A DNA stretch of 64,000 bases from an uncultured Bacteroidales bacterium (GCA_900318245.1 ONJT01000007.1:1-64000); one strand, 5' to 3'. Positions 25,410 through 35,360 are shown, counted from the stretch's first letter. A program made the numbers and translations. Notes: generated by a model from the sequence alone, not told the origin.

Positions 25410-26950
25410 GAAAAATGACTCTCTTGCTGCTCGTAGCAGCACTCTTGAGCGCGTGCACCCAAGCACCGCAGTTCCAAACGACGAAACAAAGCGAGATCAA
25501 CCGCTTAACCAAAGCCGCTTGCTTTGACATGCCGAAAGTGAAGGTACCTTCGTTCCCCAACCGCACGTTCAACATCATGAACTACGGCGCAGATCCTACT
25601 GGTGTAGCCTTGGCCACCGAGGCCATTCAAACGGCTATCGATAAGTGTACCGAAGCCGGAGGAGGAACGGTCATCATCCCGGAAGGTATCTATCTCACCG
25701 GTCCGATCACGCTGAAGTCCAACGTGCGTCTGTTCACCGAGCGCAACAGTGTCATCATCTTCTCCCACGACCTCGATCTGTACGAGATCTACGACGAGTG
25801 GTTTGAAGGTATTCCTACCAAGCGTTGTACCTCGCCGCTCAATGCGCTCGACGCAGAGAACATCGCTATCACCGGTTATGGCACCTTCAATGGTAACGGC
25901 GACTGGTGGAGACCGCTCAAGAAATCCAAGATGGCGCCGGGACAATGGAAAAAACACCTCAAAGAGAAAGGCGGCATCCTGGACAACGATATCTGGTATC
26001 CGGATAGCGCCTCGCTGCTCGCGCAGAGTTATTGCCTCGACCAGAACGTACCCGTCATCACCGACGACAGCCTTTGGCAAGTCGTGAAATCCTTCCTGCG
26101 CCCGGTTCTGCTCCATTTTGTGGGCTGCAAGAACATCCTTCTTGAGGGTGTAACGTTCGAGAACAGCCCGGCGTGGAACCTCCATCCGATGTGCTGCGAA
26201 AACCTCATCCTGCGTGACCTCAACGTGCGCAATCCCTGGTACAGCCAGAACGGCGACGGCGTGGACGTAGAGAGTTGTAAGAACGTGGTGATCAGTCGTT
26301 GCTCCTTCGATGTGGGCGACGACGCGATCTGTATGAAGTCCGGCAAGGACAAACCCGGTCGCGATCGCGGCATCCCGACGGAGAACGTAGTAGTTGATGA
26401 CTGCGTCGTTTATCACGGTCACGGAGGCTTCGTCTGCGGTTCGGAGATGTCTGGCGGCATCAAGAATGTGCAAGTGAGCAACAACCTCTATATAGGTACT
26501 GACGTCGGTCTGCGCTTCAAATCAACGCGCGGTCGCGGCGGTGTGGTAGAGAATATCTATATCAACGGAGTCAACATGGTCAACATCCCGAACGAAGGCC
26601 TGCTCTTTGACCTCTTCTACGGTGGTAAGGGCGCTGGCGAAGAGACCGAAGAAGAACTCGCCGCACGCATGAACGCTGAAGCACCAGCCGTCAGCGAAGA
26701 GACTCCGGCCTTTAAGAATATCGTCATTGAGAATGTCAAAGGCTCGAATATCAAACGCGCCATCTATTTCAATGGTCTGCCGGAGATGAAGATCCAGAAC
26801 GTCATTCTGCGTAATATCGCCATCAGCGCAACCGAAGGAGCGCTCTTCCGCCAGACTAACGGCCTCATCATCGACAACGTGGATATCAAGCCTGCTAAGG
26901 GCGAAGCTTTCCAACTCGCCCCGACGGTTGAGAATGTTAAGATTAACTAA
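25406..26950 (+). CDS. GH28 family polygalacturonase-like lipoprotein
   Basis: A 514-aa lipoprotein (lipobox LSAC, Cys near residue 17) with a right-handed beta-helix of glycoside hydrolase family 28, which cleaves galacturonan or rhamnogalacturonan. It opens with FNIMNYGADPTGVALATEAIQ. The active site shows NGDGVDVESCKNV, then DVGDDAICMKSG with the Asp pair, GHGGFVCGSEMSGG with the His, and RFKSTRGRGG. NGD replaces the more usual NTD. It is translationally coupled to truA and followed by a DUF4861 gene, making a small pectin-degrading unit attached to a housekeeping operon. Confidence 0.9.
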   Translation: MRKMTLLLLVAALLSACTQAPQFQTTKQSEINRLTKAACFDMPKVKVPSFPNRTFNIMNYGADPTGVALATEAIQTAIDKCTEAGGGTVIIPEGIYLTGPITLKSNVRLFTERNSVIIFSHDLDLYEIYDEWFEGIPTKRCTSPLNALDAENIAITGYGTFNGNGDWWRPLKKSKMAPGQWKKHLKEKGGILDNDIWYPDSASLLAQSYCLDQNVPVITDDSLWQVVKSFLRPVLLHFVGCKNILLEGVTFENSPAWNLHPMCCENLILRDLNVRNPWYSQNGDGVDVESCKNVVISRCSFDVGDDAICMKSGKDKPGRDRGIPTENVVVDDCVVYHGHGGFVCGSEMSGGIKNVQVSNNLYIGTDVGLRFKSTRGRGGVVENIYINGVNMVNIPNEGLLFDLFYGGKGAGEETEEELAARMNAEAPAVSEETPAFKNIVIENVKGSNIKRAIYFNGLPEMKIQNVILRNIAISATEGALFRQTNGLIIDNVDIKPAKGEAFQLAPTVENVKIN

Positions 26951-27974
26951 AACATCTAGGATCCTAGGATTCCTAGGGAGCCTAGGTCTCCTAGTGTCCT
27001 GTTCCCCGCGGGTGGCTACGTCGTTCTGGCGCATTGGTACGCCGGCGGATTCTACCCGCGCGGGCTACACCGTCATTCACGCCGAAGGAAAGACGCGTCA
27101 TTGCTATCCTATTACGGAATGGACGGATTCGATTCAGCCCAACTACGTAGGCAAAGGCGACACCTACCATCAGCTTCATCATCATGGCGTAGCCGTAGAG
27201 TCGGAGCACATGGCCTATCGTATCTATTTCGACAAGAAACAGACCATTGATCCCTATTGCAAACGTACGCCGCAACTCGAGCTCGCACAAAGCCACTGGT
27301 ATCCTAACGACAGCCTTCTGGCTGCAGGCTACGGCGATGATATCCTTCGCGTCTCGGGAACGGTCGGCGTAGGTTCTGTCAAATACTGGAACGGCCAAAA
27401 GATGGTTCATATCGAACCCGTCGCCGAGCGCAGCCAACGCATCGTCTCTGCAAAAAAGGACCAGGCTACCATCGAGGTCGCCGTCAAAGGCTGGAATCCT
27501 AGGTCGCCTAGGGATCCTAGTATTCCTAGTCCCCTAGTCAATATGACGACCCGCTACACCATGTTAGCCGGACATCGCGATATGCGCTGCGACGTCAGCC
27601 TCAGCGAAGCGGTGGAAGGTCTCTGTACCGGTGTGCAGTTTATCCCAGCTAAATCTAGTGCTCCTAGGACGCCTAGTGATACTAGTATAATCATCCTCCC
27701 TAACGGCGTTCTTCTCGCCTCTTGGGGAACCGACTGGCCGGTAAACGATTCCGCCAAATACGCCAAAGAGACGGTCGGCCTCGCGGTCTTCATCCCCAAA
27801 GCCTACGCCGGCGCCCTCGTTCACGACAAGCAGAACAACCTCTGCCTCCTTAACGGCACTTCCCCACACTTCTACCTCACCTGCGTCGGTGCCACAAAAG
27901 AAAACCACCCCGTTGCTACGAATGCAACAGAGTGGCTTATCTATCTTCGCCGCTGGGCGAAACATCTTCGCTAA
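26934..27974 (+). CDS. DUF4861 family lipoprotein
   Basis: A 346-aa protein resembling DUF4861, a family found beside pectinases in Bacteroidota, possibly with a carbohydrate-active beta-sandwich. Recognisable segments are YHQLHHHGVAVESEHMAYRIYFD, YGDDILRVSGTVGVGSVKYWNG and TTRYTMLAGHRDMRCDVSL. ATG 26934 lies inside the end of GH28. Three 9-bp CTAG arrays sit in the gene: one encodes the signal-peptide core and lipobox (ILGFLGSLGLLVSC), and two encode Pro/Ser/Arg loops (NPRSPRDPSIPSP; SSAPRTPSDTS). The frame stays open through all three. Confidence 0.8.
   Translation: MLRLTKTSRILGFLGSLGLLVSCSPRVATSFWRIGTPADSTRAGYTVIHAEGKTRHCYPITEWTDSIQPNYVGKGDTYHQLHHHGVAVESEHMAYRIYFDKKQTIDPYCKRTPQLELAQSHWYPNDSLLAAGYGDDILRVSGTVGVGSVKYWNGQKMVHIEPVAERSQRIVSAKKDQATIEVAVKGWNPRSPRDPSIPSPLVNMTTRYTMLAGHRDMRCDVSLSEAVEGLCTGVQFIPAKSSAPRTPSDTSIIILPNGVLLASWGTDWPVNDSAKYAKETVGLAVFIPKAYAGALVHDKQNNLCLLNGTSPHFYLTCVGATKENHPVATNATEWLIYLRRWAKHLR
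26955..27001 (+). repeat. CTAG array 1 (8/9-bp period)
   Basis: Five CTAG sites at 26956, 26964, 26973, 26982 and 26991 with spacer consensus near NNNYC. It starts 5 bp after the GH28 stop and encodes the signal peptide of the DUF4861 lipoprotein. Confidence 0.92.
27498..27539 (+). repeat. CTAG array 2 (9-bp period)
   Basis: Five CTAG sites at 27499, 27508, 27517, 27526 and 27534, in frame, encoding Pro-Arg/Ser-x repeats inside the DUF4861 protein. Confidence 0.92.
27655..27685 (+). repeat. CTAG array 3 (9-bp period)
   Basis: Four CTAG sites at 27655, 27664, 27673 and 27682, exactly 9 bp apart, in frame in the DUF4861 gene. Confidence 0.92.
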
Positions 27975-28106
27975 TTAGAATACCGCATCCTCCCGACGCT
28001 TCGGAGCCTGGCTATGTGTACCGCTACCAGCCAAAGAATGGTCCATCATACGCTCTGTTTCTACGCAGATGATTTCTATTGTCGGTATGTAATACGTTTT
28101 TTTCAT
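27975..28106 (-). CDS. Small MKKTY-type peptide (43 aa)
   Basis: A 43-aa product starting MKKTYYIPTIEIICVE and ending SQAPKRREDAVF. Bacteroidales carry many unannotated small proteins of this plan (MKKTY-x-x-P-x-h-x-h-h, a short hydrophobic strand, then a polar variable tail); I recognise the pattern but know no function. It has a consensus promoter of its own that predicts an almost leaderless mRNA (about 3 nt). It lies behind the giant Ig-like gene on the same strand. It could be a regulator, or a precursor for a peptide-modifying system such as the PqqD-type protein at 39162. Confidence 0.7.
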   Translation of the reverse strand: MKKTYYIPTIEIICVETERMMDHSLAGSGTHSQAPKRREDAVF

Positions 28107-28115
28107 TTGCGGGTG

Positions 28116-28147
28116 CAAAGGTACTGCTTTTTTTTGATATACGCAAA
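28116..28147 (-). promoter_or_regulatory. Promoter of the 43-aa peptide gene
   Basis: Minus strand: TTTGCGTATATC (TTTG at 28147-28144), 20-bp spacer, TACCTTTG (28123-28116). It sits immediately behind the stop of the giant gene. Confidence 0.8.
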
Positions 28148-28153
28148 TATTTC

Positions 28154-31100
28154 TTAATATTTCACACTCTTTCCGACGATATCGTACATCTTACCTTCCG
28201 GAGTGACGAGGTAAATCGTGTTATTGATCAGCACTTTGCGTACGGACTGACTATCAGCGTTCGTCTCATCAATGCCGGTAGCGATTTGCGGTGCGCGAGC
28301 AGTTATACGTAAACCGTAACCTTCAGTTGTACCCTTTGCAAGATCAAACACGTACGGGCTTGCAGTCAGATCCCAAATCACTTGATCGTTATAGGTCAGA
28401 TAGAGACTTGCGTCTTCTACCTCGTCCTTGACAGACAAGGTATATTGTCCTGCCTTAGGAGCGTACAAACCAAGCGTACAGTTCGCTTCTCCTCCGTTCA
28501 GCGGCATATCGATGTCGCAGAGTTGCAATCCATATGCATTCGCCCAGACCTGTGCAGTTTTAGCCTCTGTCGGAGCAGCAAACTTAGTCAGTTCACGACC
28601 GGCTTCATATACATTCAAGGCATCTTCAGAAGCTCCAACATACAGACGATCTGTTTCCTTCTGAGTCTCATTGGTCAGCGATAATGCGAACTCAGAAATA
28701 GATTCCATAGCCTGTTTAGGAGCACGAAGCGTATGATTGGCACCACTATGAGTATAAGTGATTTCTTTGTTTGCTGCAAGTGCTTGAATAAAATACGCAG
28801 ATCCTACCACATAGGTATACTCATCAATATTCACCGGTATATAGGAATTCGTTCCATGGCTATATAACTGTACCTTCTCAATACCAGCCGCACTCAAATC
28901 GGCATATGCCATCGTTCCATTACCTAAACAGTTCCAACCACGTACATCGCTCTCTACGTCCGAGGAGTACGCTAATGACGTTGTCAACTGAGTATTGAAT
29001 GCACCATCAGCCGTTTTCTTAAATCGATATACATTATCTTCATTGTTCGTAGTGATAGTGTAACATTGTCCCGGCTGCATAATACCGCGGAATTTCTTCC
29101 ATCCGTATCCGGTCGCAACACGACGACTCTCAGAGAAGTCCATGATGGCATAATGTACCTCGTTGGTGATGGTTTGCTCTACGTGAGTACCATTATTGTA
29201 ACGAGTTACACCATTCAGTGCATCTACCGGGAATGGTACCGTGAAGTCATACCATCCGTATGTACATTCATTCGTAGGATCAAGAGCCAACTCAAAGTAT
29301 GCATTACCGCGGACATCCAAAGAAGCGGGATTGAATACCTGTCCGGACTTACCGGTATTATCTGCATCACCCAGTTGTGCCTCCAGAACAAAGTCATTTA
29401 CCTTCAAAACGCCTTCGCCGAAGATCACTTTACCACCATTCTCCACACGGAGATTACCATATGCCGCACGAGTTTCACTATCGCTATTACCAATTCTCAA
29501 CTTACCACCGTCTTTAATTATCACATTCACCTTCTCAGCAATAGTCAGCGAACCTACAGTCACCTCCGACGTGATTTCTACATCCGTATTAATCAACACC
29601 GGATCGTCTATGCTTGTAGGAATAAGATTACCTTCCCAGTTACCTTCTTCCGTCCAAGCAGTATTATTTTCACCCTTGAAGACGTAACCACCCGTCACTT
29701 GTACGCTCAACGGAATCTCTTTCGCCTCATACCAATCGTTATTATCCGGCACAAACAGAGCCGTTGCGGTATGCTTTCCCGGGCGCAGAATCGTAGTCGG
29801 CTCTTTCCATTCTACATGACCGGTCACTTCTACGTTCGGAATATGTACATAGTCCATCGCCGTTACCGAACCATGAATATGTGAGTTCTCCAAAGTTAAC
29901 GGGAACTCAATTCCATCAGCCGACAAGGTATTACTGGTAACTACCGGCACATAACGCAATACGGTTAACTCGATAGGACCGCAATTAACTTCGTTATAGA
30001 AGTTTCCGTTCTGTGGAACAAAGATAACGTTGTGCGTTGTAGGACCTGGCACATCAATCGTGGCACTATTGGCATTCTCCCAGTTGAAACTACCTTGGAT
30101 AGTCTGTCCGTTCACTTCCGCTCTACCTCCTGTAAGAGAAGCATCAGAGAGGACACGCCCCACATACATCTCTCCGCCTACTGGATTTTCCGCAATAGTA
30201 GGAGTCCAGCGGAGAATAGTAAATGTCCTGCTTTCCGATGCCGGCAGATACGTACCATCTCCGGATTGAGAAGCGGTAATAGTCACTTCACCACCTTGAT
30301 GGAGAACCAAATGACCGACACCATTCACAGAAGCAATCTCGTCATTCGAAGAACTATACGCAACCTGCAAACCGGAAGAAGCCGTTGCATCAAACGTATA
30401 ATCGGCATTTCCGTACATCTCTGTTACATTGAAGTCCCAAGTAATGGTCTGCGAAGCTTTCGACACCTGCGGTGTAACCATACAAGTAGCCGTAGTGTAC
30501 CAATTCGTATTCTCCGGAGTAAAGGTTACTTCATAAGCGATGTCACCGGCAACCAATGCTGTCGAAGGGTTCGTCCAAGCGAATGTTCCTGCCACAGAAG
30601 CCGTACCTGCTTCCAGCCAAGTCGATGCTGCCAAAGTAGCAGGCAACGTCACCGCGGAAGCTGTCGGCGCTTTAGTAATTGTCGGAGTGACTTTTTCTAT
30701 ATGGAACGTGTACGAAACAGCCTCTGCGTCATAGTACTTATCGTTACCTGCCGCACTTGCTTCAATCGTCACATCACCATTTTGGATGATCGTCAGCGCA
30801 CCGGTTGCAGCATTCACGGAAGCCACATCGCTACCTGCCGTTACAGCATAACTTATTGTTCTACCCGCCGCTGCAGCAGAAGTAACAGCATCGAAAGTCA
30901 CATTATCCGTCGTCAGAAGATTTAATGTTGACGGATTCCACGTGATTTGTTGATGAAGTCTATCCACGTCTGCAGACAGATAAACCAGCACCGTATCCGT
31001 CAAGTTGTGAACAAGCAACGTATCTTTATACAGATCCACATCGTTCGAGAGGAAGCGCACACGTACGGTCGCGTTACCCTTATCACCACACTCATTTCCG

Positions 31101-34100
31101 ATAGTAGCGTCCGATACGATGGAGAATTTATCGCCATGCTTCAACTCGACATCCAATTGGTCGGTAATGTTCGAGTAGTTAACCGTAAAAGTCTTCTCTA
31201 CTGCCACACCCGGTTTGGCCTCTGTGGTAGTTAGATTGATACTATGCGTCTTCTTATTCTTCGTATTCTCCAACTCCAGATAACGAGCCAAAGTCACATA
31301 CGCGTTCGAGAAAGCATGGATACCCGTTGAACCGGTCTTCTTGAAGATCTTCACTTGCGTAGCTTCACGACTCATCGGGATTGAATCGAATGCCTTGCGA
31401 TGCGCATAATTCAAATCCAATGCCAATCCATCATTGCCCGTAATCTCTTGCCACTCACTATTCACGTATTCTGCAACGAACAAATTTCCATCTGTCCAAT
31501 CCTTTATTACATGAATGGCTTCTCTCCAGGCTTCAAAAGAGAGGTATCCGGGTTCACCTGTCAAGTCATAAACAGTTTCCACACCAGAGAACGAGTTAAT
31601 CTCCGTAGCCATCGATGCCGATTTATTCTCCAACACCCACTTTTCACAATCCAATGTCGGTTCACGAACAATCACGTCACGTACTACTGTCGCCTCATAC
31701 AGCGAATCCGTTATACCATTAATATGTGCGGTCAAAGTCGTATTACCTTGGCCAACCACGTGCAGTTTATTGCCCTCAAGCACTTTTACTACTGCCTCGT
31801 TTCCACTCGTGTAGGATATAGCACGGTCCGTGATTTCCACTTCTTGTTCGGTCTCCGGATCATAGTAACTAACCGTTGCATCTAACCCAAAGTCCGGCGT
31901 ATTCTTCTCCGACAATACCGGGTCATCGGACCATTTCAAACGAGTGAAACCCTGCGTCCAATGAATATGCTGAACCGCCAAGTTCGTTACCAGCACATTA
32001 ATCGAAGAACTATTGGATTTATAAATCAAGTTCTCCGAACCATCATATGAAGCGGTAATAGTTGCCGTACCTTTCTTAAGCGGTTTGAGTACATTACCTT
32101 CTACGTCAACTACCATCGAGTCACTCGAAGTATAAACCAACTCCACGATAGCCTCTGCCGGATCGGTCACATTCTCACCACGCGACATCGGGCTTAAGTT
32201 CTCCTTCCATGTAATGGCCGGAGTCACCTTGTTCGTCGTACCCGTCAAAGGAATTCGTTTAAGCACTGTTGTTCCTTCCGAAATCACCAAATCCGCATTA
32301 TGCGTACCGCCTGCTGTGTGAATATAACTTACCTCTACCGACTCATTCAACGCAAACGAATCCTTTTTCGAACTAATCGAACTCGGACTAACCGAATACT
32401 TGCCGTCTCCGCCTTCGATACTCAAAGTCAACGGATTCAAGTTATACCAATCGAACGTAAAATTCTTTTTAGTCGGATTAGAACCTGCGTCAGTACTTCC
32501 GAAATCTAAAATCTCCACATTGCCATCAATCGAAAGTTCCGTACGCTCCGTAATAGTCAAGTTCTTTACATATCCCGCAAAGTTACCGGTATAGCAGATA
32601 CGAACCATGTCGGTATTCGGCTGCAGGTCCTTTGAGATATTTCCCGGATTACTGCTTTCTGTCTCTTCCCACAAAGTGCTATTATGCCAATTACCATTCT
32701 TAGTATGTTCTACCATATACCAGAATCCATTTGCTCCTTCCAAGACCTTACCTTGTGTCGCAGAATTGGATGTAAGACCGGTGGTAAACGAAATCGTTTT
32801 TGGAATACCCTCAAACTTAATATCTATATACTTATCGTTCCAGTTCCATGCGGGAGAAGATGTTATTCCTGTGCTGCTTCCACCCAAACGGATCGCATTA
32901 TCGTTACCACCAACCCATGACACATCTCCTTCCGTATTTTTTCTAACAGCAAGATACGTCTCATTACTCTTCACCTCCACTTTAACGTGGTTTCTCAGTT
33001 TGAGCACCTTAACGGTCTTGGTCGCTGTCTTTCCCTCGTACTTATAGGTCGGTTTCTGAATAGCCGTAATTGTCACCGCATTATCAGCCGTCTCCGCGGT
33101 ATGCAAAGTGGTACTGTCATTCGTTACCGTTACTGCCGACTTATTGGACTTATACGTGATCGCTCCATCCGAAGTAGAACGAACAGGATTCACGAATGTT
33201 GTGTTGAAGTTCAATGTATCAGGCAGACCACTCCAATCAAACGTCGGAGTATACCGATTTACATTGATCGTACGCGTGATTGTATCTCCACTCCATTTAT
33301 CCGAGTTCACTTGAGCAATAGTCAATACGGCCGAACCTTTACCTTTAGCTACCCACTTGCCATTCTCTTTCGCAATAACACTCGTCTTATCGGAACTAAT
33401 AACTACCGGCACATTCGTATCGCCATTAACCAACTCATAAATCGAACTCTCCGCCACCGAGTCATCTACCATCCAAACAGTATTATCATCCACCAACGAT
33501 GACAATTCTAATTCTGTTTCATGCTTGCTCACATAAAGGTGCAAATTACATTGGTGCTGGAAGGTAATGCCATCTCCCGGTTCATTAAAGAAGAACGTCT
33601 CATCTCCTGCTACCGTTGCCGTCAATACACCTGTCTCATTATTATAGGTAAAGTGCGAAGGAGTTTCCGGATACGCAAAACCGTCAGTGATCTTATCGAA
33701 TGTAAACTGCGCCGTCGAATCAATCTCCAAATAGAGATTCGTCGTTTGGGTCTTGTCCAACAATACACCATTCAAATAAAACTCCGGAGTCCGCTTCACC
33801 TCCAAGTCATACTCGTGAGAAGCAGTAACAGATTTATAGTAACTCGTCTCCTTTGTTGTTACATGCAGCGTCGCCTTCGTCTTTTGGGAATATTCGGTAC
33901 TAACCATAATCTGCATGGTATCATTCATGTTTTTCGAGAACCATGAAGGATTATCGAACCAATACCAAAAGCCCACCTGCTCCGACGGTACATCAGTATT
34001 ATTATACTGCACCTTTGCCATATTATTCAACTTATCTCCTGAATAAATATGGTCATCTTCACCCGTCATGGCAAATACCACACTCGGCGTACGCTTATTT

Positions 34101-35254
34101 ACGACGACATTAAACTCCTTCGAAAGCGCTCTATATTGCTTTGTGCCGGCATAAGTCACCTTAACACGATATGTACCTGTAGCAGTTGCCGAGAAATTAT
34201 AACCCGAAATAGTTGCGTTCGATGTGCTCGCATATCCCGACTTCGTTACTTTAGCAAAACTTGGAGTAGCATTACTATATCCGCTATAGTTAGAAACAAG
34301 CGTTCTCAAGTCCAAATTTACTACATCCCCTGTCTTCGAGATATCCACACTTCCATTCGTCACATTAAAACTCTGAAGTCTCGGATTTACCGTAATAGTC
34401 AAGTTGCTACTCGTAGCAGATTGTGCATGGCAATCTTTCTTTGCATCAATATATGCGTTTACAGTATAAGAACCCGAATCGGTAGCATAGAAATATGTAC
34501 CATCAAAAGAACCTCCTGACTTTGCATAAGTCACTAACGGACGAAAATCTGTCTCATCCGAAACAGAGAAATAATTAGTTAGGTTTACCTTCTTTTTATC
34601 GTTTGTATCTAATGTTACATCCACACTCGCCGTCGTCGGATTAACACCCGGGGCACTAGGAGTGATTGTATAGGTAATTGTTATATCCTTTATGTAATAA
34701 TCAAATGGGTATAGTTTGGCATCATTTTTACATTTAACAACCATTCCACTGCTAAGTCCATTAGAATTCTCAGCCGAAAAATCATGCCAGCCGCCAACAG
34801 GATCGATTGTTCCTATTGAAGTTGTACTGCCATTAAATACGATTTTACCATTAGAGGAAGACAATGCCTGTGTATTATAAGCCCTAACCTTAAATGCAAT
34901 TTTTGTAACTTTAATGCTACAATCATCATTCTTCGTCCATGTGAATTTAAACGAAGCCGAACTTTTTCTGCTAATTGTTCCAAGACTATATCCATATATA
35001 GATTCCTCAACCGTTTTATCCCCGGAAAACGTAAACGTCGCATGGTTACCACTCATGACAATCTTTCCACTACTAATATCGCTGGAAGAGTTAGCGGAAG
35101 AAACGCTATTTGCCCACACACTCGTTGAGAAGCCACATAAAGTAAGCAGCATCAGCAGGGTAAGTGCTGGTTTTGTACTGGTAATCCTAGACTTTAGTCC
35201 TGAGAATAAGCCGAGAACATCCTCAGAATTATTTACTGAGTAAATCTTTTTCAT
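28154..35254 (-). CDS. Giant secreted Ig-like repeat protein (2366 aa)
   Basis: A secreted 2366-aa protein. An unusually long N-terminal region (signal core LTLLMLLTLCGFSTSVWA, cleavage near residue 49) is followed by a beta domain shared with the 710-aa protein at 36870 (ATFTFSG, KIVFNG, YYIKDITITYTITP). Then come many bacterial Ig-like (Big/MBG-type) modules, e.g. QQITWNPSTLNLLTTDNVTF and QTITWDFNVTEMYGNADYTF. A late domain WTEEGNWEGNLIPTSID is again shared with the paralogue. The last 21 residues or so (KVLINNTIYLV, ending MYDIVG) match the tails of four other secreted proteins here. No catalytic site is seen; adhesion or surface-layer function is likely. The leader is about 195 nt. Confidence 0.85.
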   Translation of the reverse strand: MKKIYSVNNSEDVLGLFSGLKSRITSTKPALTLLMLLTLCGFSTSVWANSVSSANSSSDISSGKIVMSGNHATFTFSGDKTVEESIYGYSLGTISRKSSASFKFTWTKNDDCSIKVTKIAFKVRAYNTQALSSSNGKIVFNGSTTSIGTIDPVGGWHDFSAENSNGLSSGMVVKCKNDAKLYPFDYYIKDITITYTITPSAPGVNPTTASVDVTLDTNDKKKVNLTNYFSVSDETDFRPLVTYAKSGGSFDGTYFYATDSGSYTVNAYIDAKKDCHAQSATSSNLTITVNPRLQSFNVTNGSVDISKTGDVVNLDLRTLVSNYSGYSNATPSFAKVTKSGYASTSNATISGYNFSATATGTYRVKVTYAGTKQYRALSKEFNVVVNKRTPSVVFAMTGEDDHIYSGDKLNNMAKVQYNNTDVPSEQVGFWYWFDNPSWFSKNMNDTMQIMVSTEYSQKTKATLHVTTKETSYYKSVTASHEYDLEVKRTPEFYLNGVLLDKTQTTNLYLEIDSTAQFTFDKITDGFAYPETPSHFTYNNETGVLTATVAGDETFFFNEPGDGITFQHQCNLHLYVSKHETELELSSLVDDNTVWMVDDSVAESSIYELVNGDTNVPVVISSDKTSVIAKENGKWVAKGKGSAVLTIAQVNSDKWSGDTITRTINVNRYTPTFDWSGLPDTLNFNTTFVNPVRSTSDGAITYKSNKSAVTVTNDSTTLHTAETADNAVTITAIQKPTYKYEGKTATKTVKVLKLRNHVKVEVKSNETYLAVRKNTEGDVSWVGGNDNAIRLGGSSTGITSSPAWNWNDKYIDIKFEGIPKTISFTTGLTSNSATQGKVLEGANGFWYMVEHTKNGNWHNSTLWEETESSNPGNISKDLQPNTDMVRICYTGNFAGYVKNLTITERTELSIDGNVEILDFGSTDAGSNPTKKNFTFDWYNLNPLTLSIEGGDGKYSVSPSSISSKKDSFALNESVEVSYIHTAGGTHNADLVISEGTTVLKRIPLTGTTNKVTPAITWKENLSPMSRGENVTDPAEAIVELVYTSSDSMVVDVEGNVLKPLKKGTATITASYDGSENLIYKSNSSSINVLVTNLAVQHIHWTQGFTRLKWSDDPVLSEKNTPDFGLDATVSYYDPETEQEVEITDRAISYTSGNEAVVKVLEGNKLHVVGQGNTTLTAHINGITDSLYEATVVRDVIVREPTLDCEKWVLENKSASMATEINSFSGVETVYDLTGEPGYLSFEAWREAIHVIKDWTDGNLFVAEYVNSEWQEITGNDGLALDLNYAHRKAFDSIPMSREATQVKIFKKTGSTGIHAFSNAYVTLARYLELENTKNKKTHSINLTTTEAKPGVAVEKTFTVNYSNITDQLDVELKHGDKFSIVSDATIGNECGDKGNATVRVRFLSNDVDLYKDTLLVHNLTDTVLVYLSADVDRLHQQITWNPSTLNLLTTDNVTFDAVTSAAAAGRTISYAVTAGSDVASVNAATGALTIIQNGDVTIEASAAGNDKYYDAEAVSYTFHIEKVTPTITKAPTASAVTLPATLAASTWLEAGTASVAGTFAWTNPSTALVAGDIAYEVTFTPENTNWYTTATCMVTPQVSKASQTITWDFNVTEMYGNADYTFDATASSGLQVAYSSSNDEIASVNGVGHLVLHQGGEVTITASQSGDGTYLPASESRTFTILRWTPTIAENPVGGEMYVGRVLSDASLTGGRAEVNGQTIQGSFNWENANSATIDVPGPTTHNVIFVPQNGNFYNEVNCGPIELTVLRYVPVVTSNTLSADGIEFPLTLENSHIHGSVTAMDYVHIPNVEVTGHVEWKEPTTILRPGKHTATALFVPDNNDWYEAKEIPLSVQVTGGYVFKGENNTAWTEEGNWEGNLIPTSIDDPVLINTDVEITSEVTVGSLTIAEKVNVIIKDGGKLRIGNSDSETRAAYGNLRVENGGKVIFGEGVLKVNDFVLEAQLGDADNTGKSGQVFNPASLDVRGNAYFELALDPTNECTYGWYDFTVPFPVDALNGVTRYNNGTHVEQTITNEVHYAIMDFSESRRVATGYGWKKFRGIMQPGQCYTITTNNEDNVYRFKKTADGAFNTQLTTSLAYSSDVESDVRGWNCLGNGTMAYADLSAAGIEKVQLYSHGTNSYIPVNIDEYTYVVGSAYFIQALAANKEITYTHSGANHTLRAPKQAMESISEFALSLTNETQKETDRLYVGASEDALNVYEAGRELTKFAAPTEAKTAQVWANAYGLQLCDIDMPLNGGEANCTLGLYAPKAGQYTLSVKDEVEDASLYLTYNDQVIWDLTASPYVFDLAKGTTEGYGLRITARAPQIATGIDETNADSQSVRKVLINNTIYLVTPEGKMYDIVGKSVKY

Positions 35255-35296
35255 ATCTTTCTATACCTTAAATTTCTTGTTTGTTATTTTTTGCAT

Positions 35297-35360
35297 GTCG
35301 CTGTGTCGCTGTGTCGCTCTCCTTAAAACTCGCATGACACTTTGACACTTTGACACTTTC
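35297..35360 (-). repeat. Two 8-bp arrays in the giant gene's leader
   Basis: Plus-strand reading: GTCGCTGT three times (35297-35320), then TGACACTT three times (35335-35358) with a degenerate copy after it. Both lie within the predicted 5' untranslated leader. Confidence 0.85.

Noticed and set aside
26940-27690. CTAG-rich segments as insertion sequence ends or restriction-system remnants
   Set aside because: No terminal inverted repeats, transposase or target duplication; the simple 9-bp period indicates tandem arrays.
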